Positions 30,301-40,022 of a DNA stretch of 64,000 bases are shown one piece after another; within the stretch, counting starts at the first letter, position 1, and every line of letters begins with the position of its first letter. The translations under genes were made by a program, and so were the position numbers. Origin of the DNA: Colwellia sp. M166 (GTDB lineage: Bacteria > Pseudomonadota > Gammaproteobacteria > Enterobacterales > Alteromonadaceae); contig NZ_CP040755.1 in NCBI RefSeq assembly GCF_024585285.1, positions 2,604,001 to 2,668,000 on the forward strand. The letters run 5' to 3'. The notes under the pieces are model-generated. The model was not told where the DNA came from, ran no database searches, and saw only the letters and a list, made by a program, of their open reading frames with translations.

Positions 30301-30361
30301 TATTGCGGGTGCTATACCTTTGCTATTAGCTAGTGGGGGTTCTAGGGATTTTCCCCTCTAA
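27335..30361 (+). pseudogene. gesB: GesB/MexF-like RND efflux permease, 3' end lost
   Basis: An inner-membrane proton-driven transporter of the HAE1 class. Visible features: N-terminal helix after FFIQRPIFAIVLS, proton-relay [16 protein letters not shown] in TM4, and the second large periplasmic loop. Host-derived sequence stops at 30335 where Tn3 copy 2 begins; the last seven residues (..GSRDFPL) come from the transposon. About 50-60 C-terminal residues (final helices TM11-12) are missing, so it is probably inactive. Adjacency to gol genes suggests gesB. No outer-membrane gesC is found in the window. Confidence 0.85.
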
Positions 30362-30473
30362 AGTAACATAAATCGCCATACTCACCATATTTAAAGGCAT
30401 ACAAAGGTGGGTTACTTCTCCAAAGTATGGCAAATTATGAGGTTAACAACCCCTTAAACTTAATTTAATTCCT

Positions 30474-32765
30474 ATGGCTATAAAAAACGAACTATCAATT
30501 CTTACCAAAGCTGAGCAGCTTGATCTATATTCTCCGCCGCTATTATCACTTGAACAACAACGATTGTATTTTACGCCAAACGAGATCGAGTTAACAGAGT
30601 TGAAAAGTATTCGCCTAAGGAACCACCGATGCTATTTCATTGCGTTATTAGGGTATTTTAAGTCTAAGCCTGTGATTCTTTCACCTAGCTTTAACCTCAT
30701 CTTTGACGATATGCAGTTTATTTCAACGCAAGTTCAAGGAGGCAAAGGGATCAGGCCTTTCAGCATTAATAAGATGCAGCGTGACCGTATATATCAAAGA
30801 ATACTGAGGTTATTAAACTATCAGAAATGGGACGAAAGTCTGCACTTTGCGCCGCTGTACGAACATCTTGTTATGGTCGGCAAAGCTTGGCTTGAGCCTC
30901 GTTATCTATTCGATGCAGCCGCTGAATATCTAGCAACGCATAGAATTGCCATCCCTAAATATACTGTCTTACAAAAGCTTATCAGTCGTGTTATCCAACA
31001 GGTCAAGAAGGCGTTAAATAATAAGCTTCGTATTCATGTTTCATCTGAACTACACGGATTTCTAAATACTATTATCGATGACAAAGATGGGCTCTCCTTA
31101 AGCCAGCTTCGAGCCGGTGCAAAAAGCGTTATGGTGACAGAGCTAAAAAAAGAACTGACGGTGTATCATCAGTTACAGCCTTATACAAGACAGATTGATA
31201 ATGCTGTTAAGGGCTTAGCCTTATCGTCTAAAAACCAACAACACTTCGGTGAAATGGTGGATTATTATGGCAGTAAACTAAAACGCTTTAAGCGTCCACA
31301 GCAACACCTATGGTTGCTGTGTTTTCTGACTCAACGCATACGGCAAAGCCTAGAGCGATTGGCTGATGGGTTTATTCATCATATCCGTAAACAACAAGAA
31401 GCTGCGCATGCGTTTGCCCAACAGGCAGTGTTTGACTCATGGAGGTCAGCTGCAGACAATGTCACCAAAGCCGCAGAATTACTGCATCTGTTTGTTGATG
31501 ACAGTATCGACGATAATCAACCATTTGCAACGGTTAGGCAACAAGCATTAAGTGTAATGAATAACCAAGATATAGAAACGCTATGCCTGTACTTAAAAAA
31601 GCAAAAACGCACGGTAGAAGAATATCAATGGCAATATTATGATGATCAAAACGGGTTAATTGAGCAGTTATTAAGGCCCGTGTTTCTATGTCTTGAATGC
31701 CAAGCAGGTAAAGGCTCAGAAGCATTAGTGACCCAGCTCAAAACCACAAAAACAGAACTATTAGCAGGTAATACATTGCAAACAATGGATAGTACACTTA
31801 TCCAACAAAAACATCGTCCATGGTTAATTAACAAGGATGTTGTTCATCCACAGCGATACGAATGGTTGCTTTACCGTCAACTGGCTTCTCGGCTTAATGG
31901 TCGAATTTACTTATCAAACGTCACTAAATATCGTGCGCTAGAAGACGACTTAATTGCATCGTCAATACAGCCTGATCTATTGGCATCATCAACATTGGAA
32001 AAGCTAAAGCAGCCGATTCAGAAGCTACTGCAAGTAAAACAAATACGCTTAACAACATCCCTAGAAGATGTTGCTCGTCACATTGATAATGGTGATAACC
32101 GCAATGTGATCATGAAGAGCCGAAGTGGCACACGATGGCGACTGCCAGTTAAAGGCTCCCAATCACTTGTCAACAACCCTTTCTTTAAACAAATGATCCC
32201 CGTCAGTATTGCTGATGTGTTGCGTTATGTTGAACAAGAAACCAACTTTATGCAATGCTTCGCACACGTGCTGCCAATACAAAAACAAGTAGGCGCCAAT
32301 CAGGATGATTTATTGGCTATTCTAATTGCGAATGCGACACATCGCGGCGTATATGGGATGGCACAAATATCTGATCGCAGTTATGAGCATCTAAGCACTA
32401 TACAAGCTAATTATATTAGGCCTGAAACCTTGCAAGAGGCTAGTGATATCATCAATAACGCAGTAGCGGCACTCCCTATTTTCCGCCACTATCACATCCA
32501 AGAAGACGTCCTGCACGCCAGTACCGATGGGCAAAAATTTGAAACTCACCTTGAGACTTTTAAAACTCGCTACTCCTCGAAATACTTCGGCACCAACAAA
32601 GGTATTACGGCCATGACGTTAGTTGCCAATCATAGTGCGTTAAATGCCCGTATCATAGGATCTAATGAGCATGAGTCCCATTATATTTACGACTTACTAC
32701 AATCTAATACTAGTGATCTTAAGCCAGATGTCCTCTCAACCGACACCCATGTACTGTATATATAA
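30474..32765 (+). pseudogene. tnpA: Tn3-family transposase, N-terminal 759 codons (interrupted)
   Basis: An intact frame from ATG 30474 through the first catalytic Asp (about residue 685, ASTDGQKF) and the second (about 757, LSTDTH). The next codon should be Gly of the DTHG motif but the nested element begins at 32751, adding VLYI before a stop. The C-terminal part with the catalytic Glu continues at 38696. Removing the insert would give a full-length transposase of about 995 residues. Confidence 0.9.
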
Positions 32766-32885
32766 CTGCAATATTCTACAGATGTAAATATACTAAAATA
32801 CGGACATATTTTCCTGTAAAAACATTCTTATTGAGTTACTTTAGATTTCTATAAATCATTATTCATAATCTAAATAGATATCGAA

Positions 32886-34307
32886 ATGTCTAAAGCTAAA
32901 TTTGAAGTTATAACTCACTTAAAATTATTTGAGCCTACTAGTTACTGTGTTGATGGTGAAATAATTTCTAATACATGTCCAAAAACTAAAGAAAAATATA
33001 AGTATCAAATTCAGCAAAATGATGACTTTCATTTAGATCATTACAATCATTTTCCTATGATACTTAATTCAGACGGAAGCCTTTGGGAGCAGGCTAATTT
33101 ATTTTTGCTGGATAGTTTAAAATCGGTTAAACGTGTTTCTCCAAAAACATTAGAATCTAAATCTGTTGATTTAGTTATGTTTAAAAGATGGTTAGATACT
33201 GAAGAAGTTGACTATTTATCCGTCCCTAAACGAATAATGGCAAGACCAACCTATCGATTCTGTGCCTACCTTCATGAGTTAATAAGAAATGGGGAAATAA
33301 AACCTAGTACAGCTAAACGCAGAATGGGAACAGTACAAACATTCTACCGATGGCTTAAAACCTGTGCAGGAGTAACATTTGATTATCCATTGTGGAGAGA
33401 GAAAGAAGTTTTTATTAACTTTAAAGATCATAAAGGCTTTTCACTCAGTAAAAAACAAATATCCACGGATTTATCTTTTAAACAAACGAACAATAACTCT
33501 GATTATGAAGAGTACATACAAGACGGTGGAAAACTAAGGCCTCTTGCTACAAACGAGCAATACCAGTTAATCGAGGCATTAAGAAACATTGGCAATTCAG
33601 AAATGACTTTGTCATTTATGCTTGCCTTAACAACCGGTGCCAGGCTTCAAACAGTTTTCACATTAAGATATTGCCATTTTGAGGCTAAGATACCTGATAC
33701 CTTAGAAGTCGTGAAAATAAATACTGGAAACGGTACCTTAATTGATACAAAGTATGGAAAAAATATTGTTCTACATATACCTGCGTGGCTATATAGGCGT
33801 ATTCAGTTATATCTTGGTTCAAAGCGTGCCAAAACAAGAAATCAATTATCTAAGCTAGTTTATGAATCTGATAACCATCAATATGCATTTTTAACTAAAG
33901 GCGGACGACCTTATTATATGGCAAACTCAGATCCATTCTTAACCCTTTATCGTCATCCTCCTCGAGGAATATCTGTAAACGCATTTATACGACAGCAACT
34001 TATACCTGAGCTCACTAGCAAAGGCCACATATTTAGCATTAGATTTCATGATCTCAGAGCCACTTTTGGTATGAACTTGCTAGAAGATAAAATTAAATCT
34101 TCTAATAATATTTCAGGGAAAAAGTTATTGAGTGGTGATGCTTTATGGTCAGCCCTAATGATCGTTCAAAAAAGACTAGGTCATTCAAGTATTGCTACAA
34201 CTGAGCGGTATCTGACCTTTAGAAAAGACTTTTCTATTGCACTTACTGTTCAATCTGATTTTGAAAAGCACCTTATGCAAATAGGTGATAATTATGAAGG
34301 AAAATAA
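32886..34307 (+). CDS. intA: Tyrosine recombinase IntA of the nested element
   Basis: The 473-residue protein has a SAM-like core-binding domain (about 90-190) and a complete catalytic set: Arg in TTGARLQTV, HDLR in FHDLRATFGMN, His in RLGHSSIAT and Tyr in TERYLTF. It is the first gene of the element, about 130 bases from the left end; the intervening AT-rich stretch holds a subterminal repeat and presumably the promoter. The next gene starts inside its last codons. Related to the frameshifted IntA at 43936-45358. Confidence 0.85.
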   Translation: MSKAKFEVITHLKLFEPTSYCVDGEIISNTCPKTKEKYKYQIQQNDDFHLDHYNHFPMILNSDGSLWEQANLFLLDSLKSVKRVSPKTLESKSVDLVMFKRWLDTEEVDYLSVPKRIMARPTYRFCAYLHELIRNGEIKPSTAKRRMGTVQTFYRWLKTCAGVTFDYPLWREKEVFINFKDHKGFSLSKKQISTDLSFKQTNNNSDYEEYIQDGGKLRPLATNEQYQLIEALRNIGNSEMTLSFMLALTTGARLQTVFTLRYCHFEAKIPDTLEVVKINTGNGTLIDTKYGKNIVLHIPAWLYRRIQLYLGSKRAKTRNQLSKLVYESDNHQYAFLTKGGRPYYMANSDPFLTLYRHPPRGISVNAFIRQQLIPELTSKGHIFSIRFHDLRATFGMNLLEDKIKSSNNISGKKLLSGDALWSALMIVQKRLGHSSIATTERYLTFRKDFSIALTVQSDFEKHLMQIGDNYEGK

Positions 34308-36240
34308 TACTCGATGGACAGAACGAAAAACTATTGTATATGAACTTGAAAATATCCCACTTAATTTTGATGACAATATTTATCCATTTGATTATTCACA
34401 GTTACAAATAAAAGTACCTTGGCAAGTCAAATACGTAGATGTCGGTTCCTGGTGCTATACAAAGAGAAAACCAAAACATGCCAATTCAAATCATGCAGAC
34501 TATGCTACAAGCTTAGTTAATGTCAGTTCATTCAAAAAGTGCCGTATTAGCGCTATAAAAGGCTTTGTGGAATATTTGCATAGTCGATATAGCACAGGCA
34601 TAACGCCAAAAACTCTTCATCGATATACTAGTAGCTTCAATCAGTTTTTAGTTTGGTGTGATTCTAACCAGCAAGAAGATGTATTGAACACGATCATGAC
34701 AGCAAGAAAAAGCTTGGCAGAATATATCATTACTCTTTTTCATTTAACACGAAGTAGTCAACTCAACATAAATACCGCTGCTCGCTATCAAAACCATATT
34801 ATTGAAATATTAAAATTCATTTTTGATGACGATGAAGGAGTCATTAGTGCGGGGCTTCGTATTATAAGAAAGAGTGAAACTGCAACAATAGCTACCCCAG
34901 TTCCTGGTCATTCAAAGGCCCATCAGTCTATTGAACTATATTTAAGCCTTTTTAATCAAATAACTGACTTTGTTCTTAGCTTTGAAAAGTACCCGTTTCA
35001 ATTGACTTTGCCTGAAGAAACTCTGTGGGTATTTCCAACAACTCGCCCTATGGCCACTAAGTCGAAATTAAAAAACCGTAATGAATGGGCTATAGGTTTT
35101 TGGTCGTGGGATTATGAAAACGGTTGCTTGTCTAAAGTAAAAAACATTGAAAAATTCTACAGTGGAGATAAAAAACAAAAGAGAGATGCCTCTAGGTACA
35201 TTATGAAATCATCCCAAAAGGTTTTAGCCAAGGTAAATGCTGACAATAATCACTATTATCGTAGACGTCTTGCTTACCTTGCAAGTGACGCTTTTACCAT
35301 GTTATTCATATCGAATACCGCAATGAATTTAGCACAATTGATAACACTTAATTGGTCTGAAGATTATAGCGTTGGAAAAGAACACCAAGGTTACCGTGCG
35401 ATTAAACTCAGAGCTGGAAACAAATCGCAGCACTTCATCGTGACCAGTTCATTTTTACCACTCTTTAAAAAGTACTTAAAACTTCGAAAATATTTACTTG
35501 TGGAAGATAGTTCCTTATTATTTTTTGGTTTTGATGCTTCAATTATCAATCACAAGCCTTTATCAAAGGGGTTTACTACCAATTTCAATCAAAAGTTAAG
35601 GAATAATATAGGTATCGATATACCAACGATAACAGCGCGAGAATGGAGAGCTCACAAAGCCGATTGGTTAATCACCAAAACAGATTCTAAAACCACCGCT
35701 ATGATGTTACAGAATAGCGAGCGTACAGTGTTAAAACATTATACAACGGGGTCTGAAATTGAAAGCGCAAACGAAATGTCAAAATTCTACGATAGCCTTT
35801 CCACTATTCAATTTAATACGTCTAGCGACAAAAAATCTCAGTATACCTCCGTTCCTATAGGTCAGTGCCAACAATTCCAAGATCCAAAAGTCATTGACGC
35901 TAAAAATAATGTTTTACCGAATTGTTCAGCCCCTTCTGGTTGCTTAAATTGTTCCCACTATAGAATAATTGCAGATGAAGAAGACATCAGAAAATTAGTT
36001 AGCTTCCGTTATATCTCTGTTGAGTCTCGTCAACTGGCAAGCAGTGAAACACATTTTGAAAACTACTTTGGTAAATTGCTTACTCGTATAGATGAAATAT
36101 TAATGTCACTTAGAAGCCAGAATAAAAAATTAAAACTGCTTGTTGATAGAATATGCTCGGAAGTGTCAGAGCAAGAAATACTTTCTCCATACTGGGACAG
36201 GAAATACCAGTTACTCATTAACTTGGAGCTCATTAAATGA
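34294..36240 (+). CDS. tfp: Tyrosine-recombinase-fold protein lacking catalytic residues
   Basis: A protein of about 648 residues with overall recombinase layout but altered active site: box I reads AMNLAQLITLNW (Asn where Arg is expected), and box II reads EWRAHKADWL rather than HxLRH. A Tyr remains in VLKHYTTGSE. A Cys cluster follows (NCSAPSGCLNCSHYRI), possibly binding zinc. A catalytically dead partner for IntA/IntB is the likely role. ATG 34294 overlaps intA by 14 bases; GTG 34285 is an alternative. Confidence 0.75.
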   Translation: MKENNTRWTERKTIVYELENIPLNFDDNIYPFDYSQLQIKVPWQVKYVDVGSWCYTKRKPKHANSNHADYATSLVNVSSFKKCRISAIKGFVEYLHSRYSTGITPKTLHRYTSSFNQFLVWCDSNQQEDVLNTIMTARKSLAEYIITLFHLTRSSQLNINTAARYQNHIIEILKFIFDDDEGVISAGLRIIRKSETATIATPVPGHSKAHQSIELYLSLFNQITDFVLSFEKYPFQLTLPEETLWVFPTTRPMATKSKLKNRNEWAIGFWSWDYENGCLSKVKNIEKFYSGDKKQKRDASRYIMKSSQKVLAKVNADNNHYYRRRLAYLASDAFTMLFISNTAMNLAQLITLNWSEDYSVGKEHQGYRAIKLRAGNKSQHFIVTSSFLPLFKKYLKLRKYLLVEDSSLLFFGFDASIINHKPLSKGFTTNFNQKLRNNIGIDIPTITAREWRAHKADWLITKTDSKTTAMMLQNSERTVLKHYTTGSEIESANEMSKFYDSLSTIQFNTSSDKKSQYTSVPIGQCQQFQDPKVIDAKNNVLPNCSAPSGCLNCSHYRIIADEEDIRKLVSFRYISVESRQLASSETHFENYFGKLLTRIDEILMSLRSQNKKLKLLVDRICSEVSEQEILSPYWDRKYQLLINLELIK

Positions 36241-38201
36241 ATGAGTCTTATCAATTACTTTACGAATCTAGATTTGAAACGGCGGTTGACCAAACTAAAC
36301 CTGACAGTTTTCAACTTAACTCTAAAAATATAACTTGCCCCTCTCAAACTTTCGTTATCTCACGAAATAGTGACGGAGTAGTGCTATCAACCTATGGTGA
36401 CGCTACTTATTGGGATTTAACTCCATACCGGACAGCGGCCTCACAAGATACAAAATTGTTTTGGAATAACATTCCATATCAAATGGTGGATGAAGCAAAA
36501 TGGCTAACTTTCATAATGATATATCTTGTTTCAACGGGACGAGCAGGAGCCCTCACCGTTGGGACTTTATCTAACTACCACAAAGTAATTAAAAAACTAT
36601 GTCATTACGCGAGTGAAGAAAGTTTAACTGTCACTGAGGTTTTAGCATCAGAACAAAATGTTACTAAATTTATAAAGTCTAAGATTAATACTGGTAGTTT
36701 ATTGACTTACTTTATCGCTTTTTTGGGACATTTATTCGAACTAGGTGAAAAACAAACAGGTATTCCTACATTAGGTTTAAAGGTTATCACTGATATTCGA
36801 GCGCTACGAGAGACTATTCCAGAACATAAGCAACACCCTGTCATCCCTCCACGTATATTTAGCGGTTTTTTATCTGAGCTTTGGTCATTGATATTTTCCT
36901 TTAAAAAAATACAAGCGCCTCTTATATCACTCATTGAAAAATGTGTTGAGAACAAAAGATATGGACGAAGGCAAAAACCTAAAAATATTAAAAAATATGG
37001 TATTGAGCTCAACTTCTCAGAAGCTGTTGAATTTCATGGTTTAACCAGTGAAGTTGATAAATTGGGCATTAAGAGTCTTACAAATATTCATGGCTATATC
37101 CTAGCAATCCAAGATGCAGGAAGATATTTACTACATGCTTATTCAGGCATGAGATATAGTGAGTTACTTAGCTTAATGTTGAATTGCTTATCTATAGAAA
37201 AATCAAAACATGGAAATATAGTTCGACTGTTGGGAAAAACAAGTAAGCTTGTTGGTCAACGAAAAACAACCGCATGGATCACATCAAAAGAAAGTGAAAC
37301 TATTGTTGAAGTACTACAATCTATCGCAAAACTTGTAACCCACGATCATGATTTCTCTGCTGAAGAGCTTATTCTATTTCCATCTCCAAGCTATTTAGGT
37401 TTTGTTGGGGCAAAAAGAAGTTCAACAACTTGTTTACCACACAGCCATACAAGCTCAACGTTATGGCGCTTTATTAATATTAAAGAAATAGAAATTAACA
37501 ATGATGATCTGAACTTCCTTGAAATAATTGATTGCTCTCGAGCATGGAGAATGGAAGATCAGTTTAAAATTGGAGAAAGGTGGTCTTTTTCTTCGCACCA
37601 ATTTAGGCGAACTCTTGCTTATTACTGTCGTCAAAGTGGACTGGTAAAACTCTCGACATTAAAACGACAACTCAAGCATATCACCCGTGAAATGTCCTTA
37701 TATTATGCTCATGGAAACGAGTACAGTGAGCTATTTGATACCAATGAGCATTTCTACAATGAATATGATAGAAGCAAACCAGAAGTAGATACGCTTGCAT
37801 ACGTGTTGGAATTATTGTTTTCTGAAGAGGATTTACATGGGAGTCATGGCAATCATATTGAGCGGTTTAACAAACCAAAGAATGAACAGCAAAAAGTAAA
37901 AATCCTCACGAATCGAGGTGATATTGTTAAAAAGTTCAAAAATGGTGGGTTGGCTTATAAAGAGACAGCGTTAGGGGCATGTACTACGACTTCTCCCTGT
38001 AATCAAAAGTTACTTGGTAATATATCTGCTTGTATAAAATGCACTGATGCTGTTTTAAAACCATCAAAAGTACAAAATGTAATAAATTATCAACGTAACT
38101 TTGTAGAATCGCTCGATAGAAATAGTATTGAATATAGAACCGAAAAAATGGAACTAGAAGCACTGCTATTACAACAAAATAAAATGGTTAAAGGAGGATG
38201 A
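36237..38201 (+). CDS. intB: Tyrosine recombinase IntB of the nested element
   Basis: The 654-residue protein overlaps tfp by four bases (ATGA). Catalytic residues are present: Arg in YSGMRYSELL, HxxR in SHQFRRTLAYY, His in QLKHITREM and Tyr in LYYAHGNE. Near the C-terminus four Cys (CTTTSPC...ACIKC) look like a zinc ribbon, also present in the homologue at 40022-42025. The N-terminal 300 residues are element-specific. Together with IntA it gives two active recombinases of different ancestry in one element. Confidence 0.85.
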   Translation: MNESYQLLYESRFETAVDQTKPDSFQLNSKNITCPSQTFVISRNSDGVVLSTYGDATYWDLTPYRTAASQDTKLFWNNIPYQMVDEAKWLTFIMIYLVSTGRAGALTVGTLSNYHKVIKKLCHYASEESLTVTEVLASEQNVTKFIKSKINTGSLLTYFIAFLGHLFELGEKQTGIPTLGLKVITDIRALRETIPEHKQHPVIPPRIFSGFLSELWSLIFSFKKIQAPLISLIEKCVENKRYGRRQKPKNIKKYGIELNFSEAVEFHGLTSEVDKLGIKSLTNIHGYILAIQDAGRYLLHAYSGMRYSELLSLMLNCLSIEKSKHGNIVRLLGKTSKLVGQRKTTAWITSKESETIVEVLQSIAKLVTHDHDFSAEELILFPSPSYLGFVGAKRSSTTCLPHSHTSSTLWRFINIKEIEINNDDLNFLEIIDCSRAWRMEDQFKIGERWSFSSHQFRRTLAYYCRQSGLVKLSTLKRQLKHITREMSLYYAHGNEYSELFDTNEHFYNEYDRSKPEVDTLAYVLELLFSEEDLHGSHGNHIERFNKPKNEQQKVKILTNRGDIVKKFKNGGLAYKETALGACTTTSPCNQKLLGNISACIKCTDAVLKPSKVQNVINYQRNFVESLDRNSIEYRTEKMELEALLLQQNKMVKGG

Positions 38202-38205
38202 TTTA

Positions 38206-38583
38206 ATGGGAGCCGTAGATAACTACATGTCTGCTTTAGAGCGATTAAAAAATAATACACCGGTTGTTTTACCCAAAGGAACTCGTATCTCTAAAGATAC
38301 AGTTGCCTTGGAAGCTGGTCGTAAACGAAGTTCAATCAAAAAATCACGTCCTCAATTCGCAAATCTTATTGAAGAAATTGAATTAGCTGCAAGCATTCAA
38401 AGTAAACCTGAAGAAGACTCTAAAGCTAACTTAGATAAGCTAAAGTCAGAAAAAGAACATTATAAAAACCTGTACCACCAATCACTGAACCGAGAATTAA
38501 TGTTGATAAAACGCTTATCCGATTTAGAAAAGTCATTTTTAAATGAAATTGGCAAAAATAATGTTCGCAATATACGGGCATAA
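38206..38583 (+). CDS. srap: Small auxiliary protein of the recombinase element (Srap/TnpC-like)
   Basis: A 125-residue basic protein starting eight bases after GGAGG at the end of intB. The region DTVALEAGRKRSSIKKSRPQF is nearly the same in the paralogue at 39633 and looks like a small HTH; the C-terminal half is a predicted coiled coil (NLDKLKSEKEHYKNLYHQ...). Position and size match the fourth gene of Tn6283-type elements and TnpC of Tn554, which influence recombination direction. No enzymatic motif. Confidence 0.65.
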   Translation: MGAVDNYMSALERLKNNTPVVLPKGTRISKDTVALEAGRKRSSIKKSRPQFANLIEEIELAASIQSKPEEDSKANLDKLKSEKEHYKNLYHQSLNRELMLIKRLSDLEKSFLNEIGKNNVRNIRA

Positions 38584-38695
38584 CAACCGTAATATGTCCG
38601 TATATTGCGAACAATGTGTAGACATATCGTAAACCAATATCTAATTGATATCATTGCATATTAATATGTCCGTATGCCATGGATTTTTCAGTACG

Positions 38696-39406
38696 CATGG
38701 TGTTAATCATGTTAATTATGCCTTATTGGATTTATGCGGTTATAGTTTTGCGCCTAGGTATGCTCAGTTCACCAGTGTGATCAATGACCTATTTAACGTA
38801 ACTGAAAGCGACGACGGAAACACGCATCTGGCGCTGAAAAAGCCGATAAAAATGAATGTGATTGAAGAAGGCTGGCAGGATATTCAGCGTATTGTGTTAT
38901 CCCTTCAAGAAAAACGCACAACACAGGCATTGCTAGTACGCAAATTATCTGGTTATCCATCTAGACACCCTATATTACAAGCATTAACGGAATATAATAG
39001 GCTCATCAAAGCCCAATATTTACTTGATTATATTGATGATGCAAGTCTGCGCCAATATGTTCAACGAGCACTGAACCGAGGCGAAGCCTGGCATTTCCTC
39101 AGGCGAGCTATTGCATCGGTCAATCGTGACCAGTTCCGTGGAAAAAACGAATCAGAAATAGTCGTCTGGAACGAGTGTGCCCGTTTGACGGCAAATGCTA
39201 TTATCTACTTTAACTCGATGATCCTAAGTCATCTATTACTGCACTTTGAAGAAGTTGGTGACGAGGAAAAAGCAGCAATAACTCGACAAGTATCACCCGT
39301 TGCATGGCAGAACATTAATCTGAGCGGCACTTATCAGTTCGCTAGTAACCGCAAACTACCTGATTTACAGGAAATAACTAGGCCTATTGTTGAAAATGAA
39401 GTCTAA
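38696..39406 (+). pseudogene. tnpA: Tn3-family transposase, C-terminal part after the insertion
   Basis: Resumes at CAT GGT with HGVNHVNYALLDLCGYSFAPRY, the conserved Tn3 motif, and runs to the normal stop. It contains LNRGEAWHFLRRAI with the catalytic Glu. The frame is open upstream for 17 codons into the nested element, but that is incidental. It is identical in reading to the equivalent part of copy 1 except for the missing C there. Confidence 0.9.
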
Positions 39407-39584
39407 AATGAAAGGTAACCCAGCTCCACAAGCCATTAACTGCGAGGGTTGTGGCGATTTATGTTACTTTAGAGGGGAAAATCCCTAGAACCCCAAAATG
39501 AAAGGTAACCCAGCTCCACAAGCCATTAACTGCGAGGGTTGTGGCGATTTATGTTACTTTAGAGGGGAAAATCCCTAGAACCCC
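39405..39584. repeat. Perfect 90-bp tandem duplication of the Tn3 right end
   Basis: Bases 39405-39494 are repeated as 39495-39584. Each copy ends with the full 43-bp right inverted repeat, so transposon copy 2 has two potential right ends. The repeat also includes the last base of the tnpA stop codon. Copy 1 has only one such unit. Confidence 0.95.
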
Positions 39585-39632
39585 CAAGTAATCCAAAGCT
39601 TGAGTATGGCTCTTGGGAGCTTTGGGATTAAA
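39585..39632 (-). terminator. Stem-loop after the second srap gene
   Basis: TAATCCAAAGCT (about 39590-39601) can pair with AGCTTTGGGATTA (about 39618-39630) with one bulge, extended by AGTAAT further out pairing with ATTACT. It lies directly after the srap stop and against the transposon end; it may be a terminator or part of the element end. Confidence 0.4.
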
Positions 39633-40022
39633 TTACTTTTTGATATGGATAACTTTTCGTTCAGCTTCAAGTTTGTTCACTTGTTTTTCTAAGTTGCTTA
39701 ATGTCCGAACAAGCATCGCCTCTCTGTTGAGTGCGGCATGGTAATGTTCACGGAATTCATCGCGTTCAGATTTAAATCGAGCAGCAAGCGCCTCGGCTTT
39801 TTTTAGCTTATTAACGTCCTTATTATTATACTGTTCAGCAACTTCTTCGATTTTAGAAATAAGGTCTTCGAACTGGCTACGAGATGGTTTAATTGTACCT
39901 CGTTTACGGCCCGCTTCTAATGCTACTGTGTCCTTATTAATCTTATAAGTACCTTTTGAAAGGATCTCTGGCTTGTTTGTGCTTAACCTTTCTAGTGCGC
40001 GATAATAATCATCATGTTGCAT
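39633..40022 (-). CDS. srap: Small auxiliary protein of the second recombinase element
   Basis: A 129-residue basic protein with the same conserved block as its paralogue (KDTVALEAGRKRGTIKPSRSQF) and a C-terminal coiled coil (LKKAEALAARFKSERDEFREHYHAALNREA). The ATG is within the last codons of intB, so it is translationally coupled. Expected role as for the nested element's helper. Confidence 0.65.
   Translation of the reverse strand: MQHDDYYRALERLSTNKPEILSKGTYKINKDTVALEAGRKRGTIKPSRSQFEDLISKIEEVAEQYNNKDVNKLKKAEALAARFKSERDEFREHYHAALNREAMLVRTLSNLEKQVNKLEAERKVIHIKK

Larger units (their letters stand above)
32798..38675. repeat. Subterminal 13-bp repeats of the nested recombinase element
   Basis: ATACGGACATATT at 32798-32810 (left end) occurs inverted as AATATGTCCGTAT at 38591-38603 and 38663-38675 (right end). 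Placement just inside both ends suggests binding sites for one of the element's own proteins, for example IntA/IntB arm sites or the small helper protein. Function inferred. Confidence 0.65.
32751..38695 (+). mobile_element. Four-gene tyrosine-recombinase element (intA-tfp-intB-srap) in tnpA
   Basis: About 5.95 kb inserted between the His and Gly codons of the DTHG motif of tnpA. The ends carry GTACTG (32751-32756) and its inverse CAGTAC (38689-38694); CATG is found on both sides (32748-32751, 38696-38699). The target ACACC-CAT-GGTGT is itself an inverted repeat, like a tyrosine-recombinase core. Three recombinase-fold genes and a small gene are tightly packed on one strand with no cargo. Gene order and sizes resemble the strand-biased circularizing elements described in Vibrio (Tn6283 type); Tn554 and recombinase-in-trio elements are other relatives. 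Confidence 0.8.
30336..39494 (+). mobile_element. Tn3-family transposon, copy 2, carrying a nested recombinase element
   Basis: Left and right 43-bp inverted repeats match copy 1. Without the nested 5.9-kb insert it is about 3.2 kb, and unlike copy 1 its tnpA has no frameshift. The left end cuts gesB. Flanks are TAGTG (30331-30335) and, after the extra end copy, CAAGT (39585-39589), so no target duplication is seen. Same orientation as copy 1: the pair flank the ICE remnant and metal island as 3.2-kb direct repeats. Confidence 0.9.
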
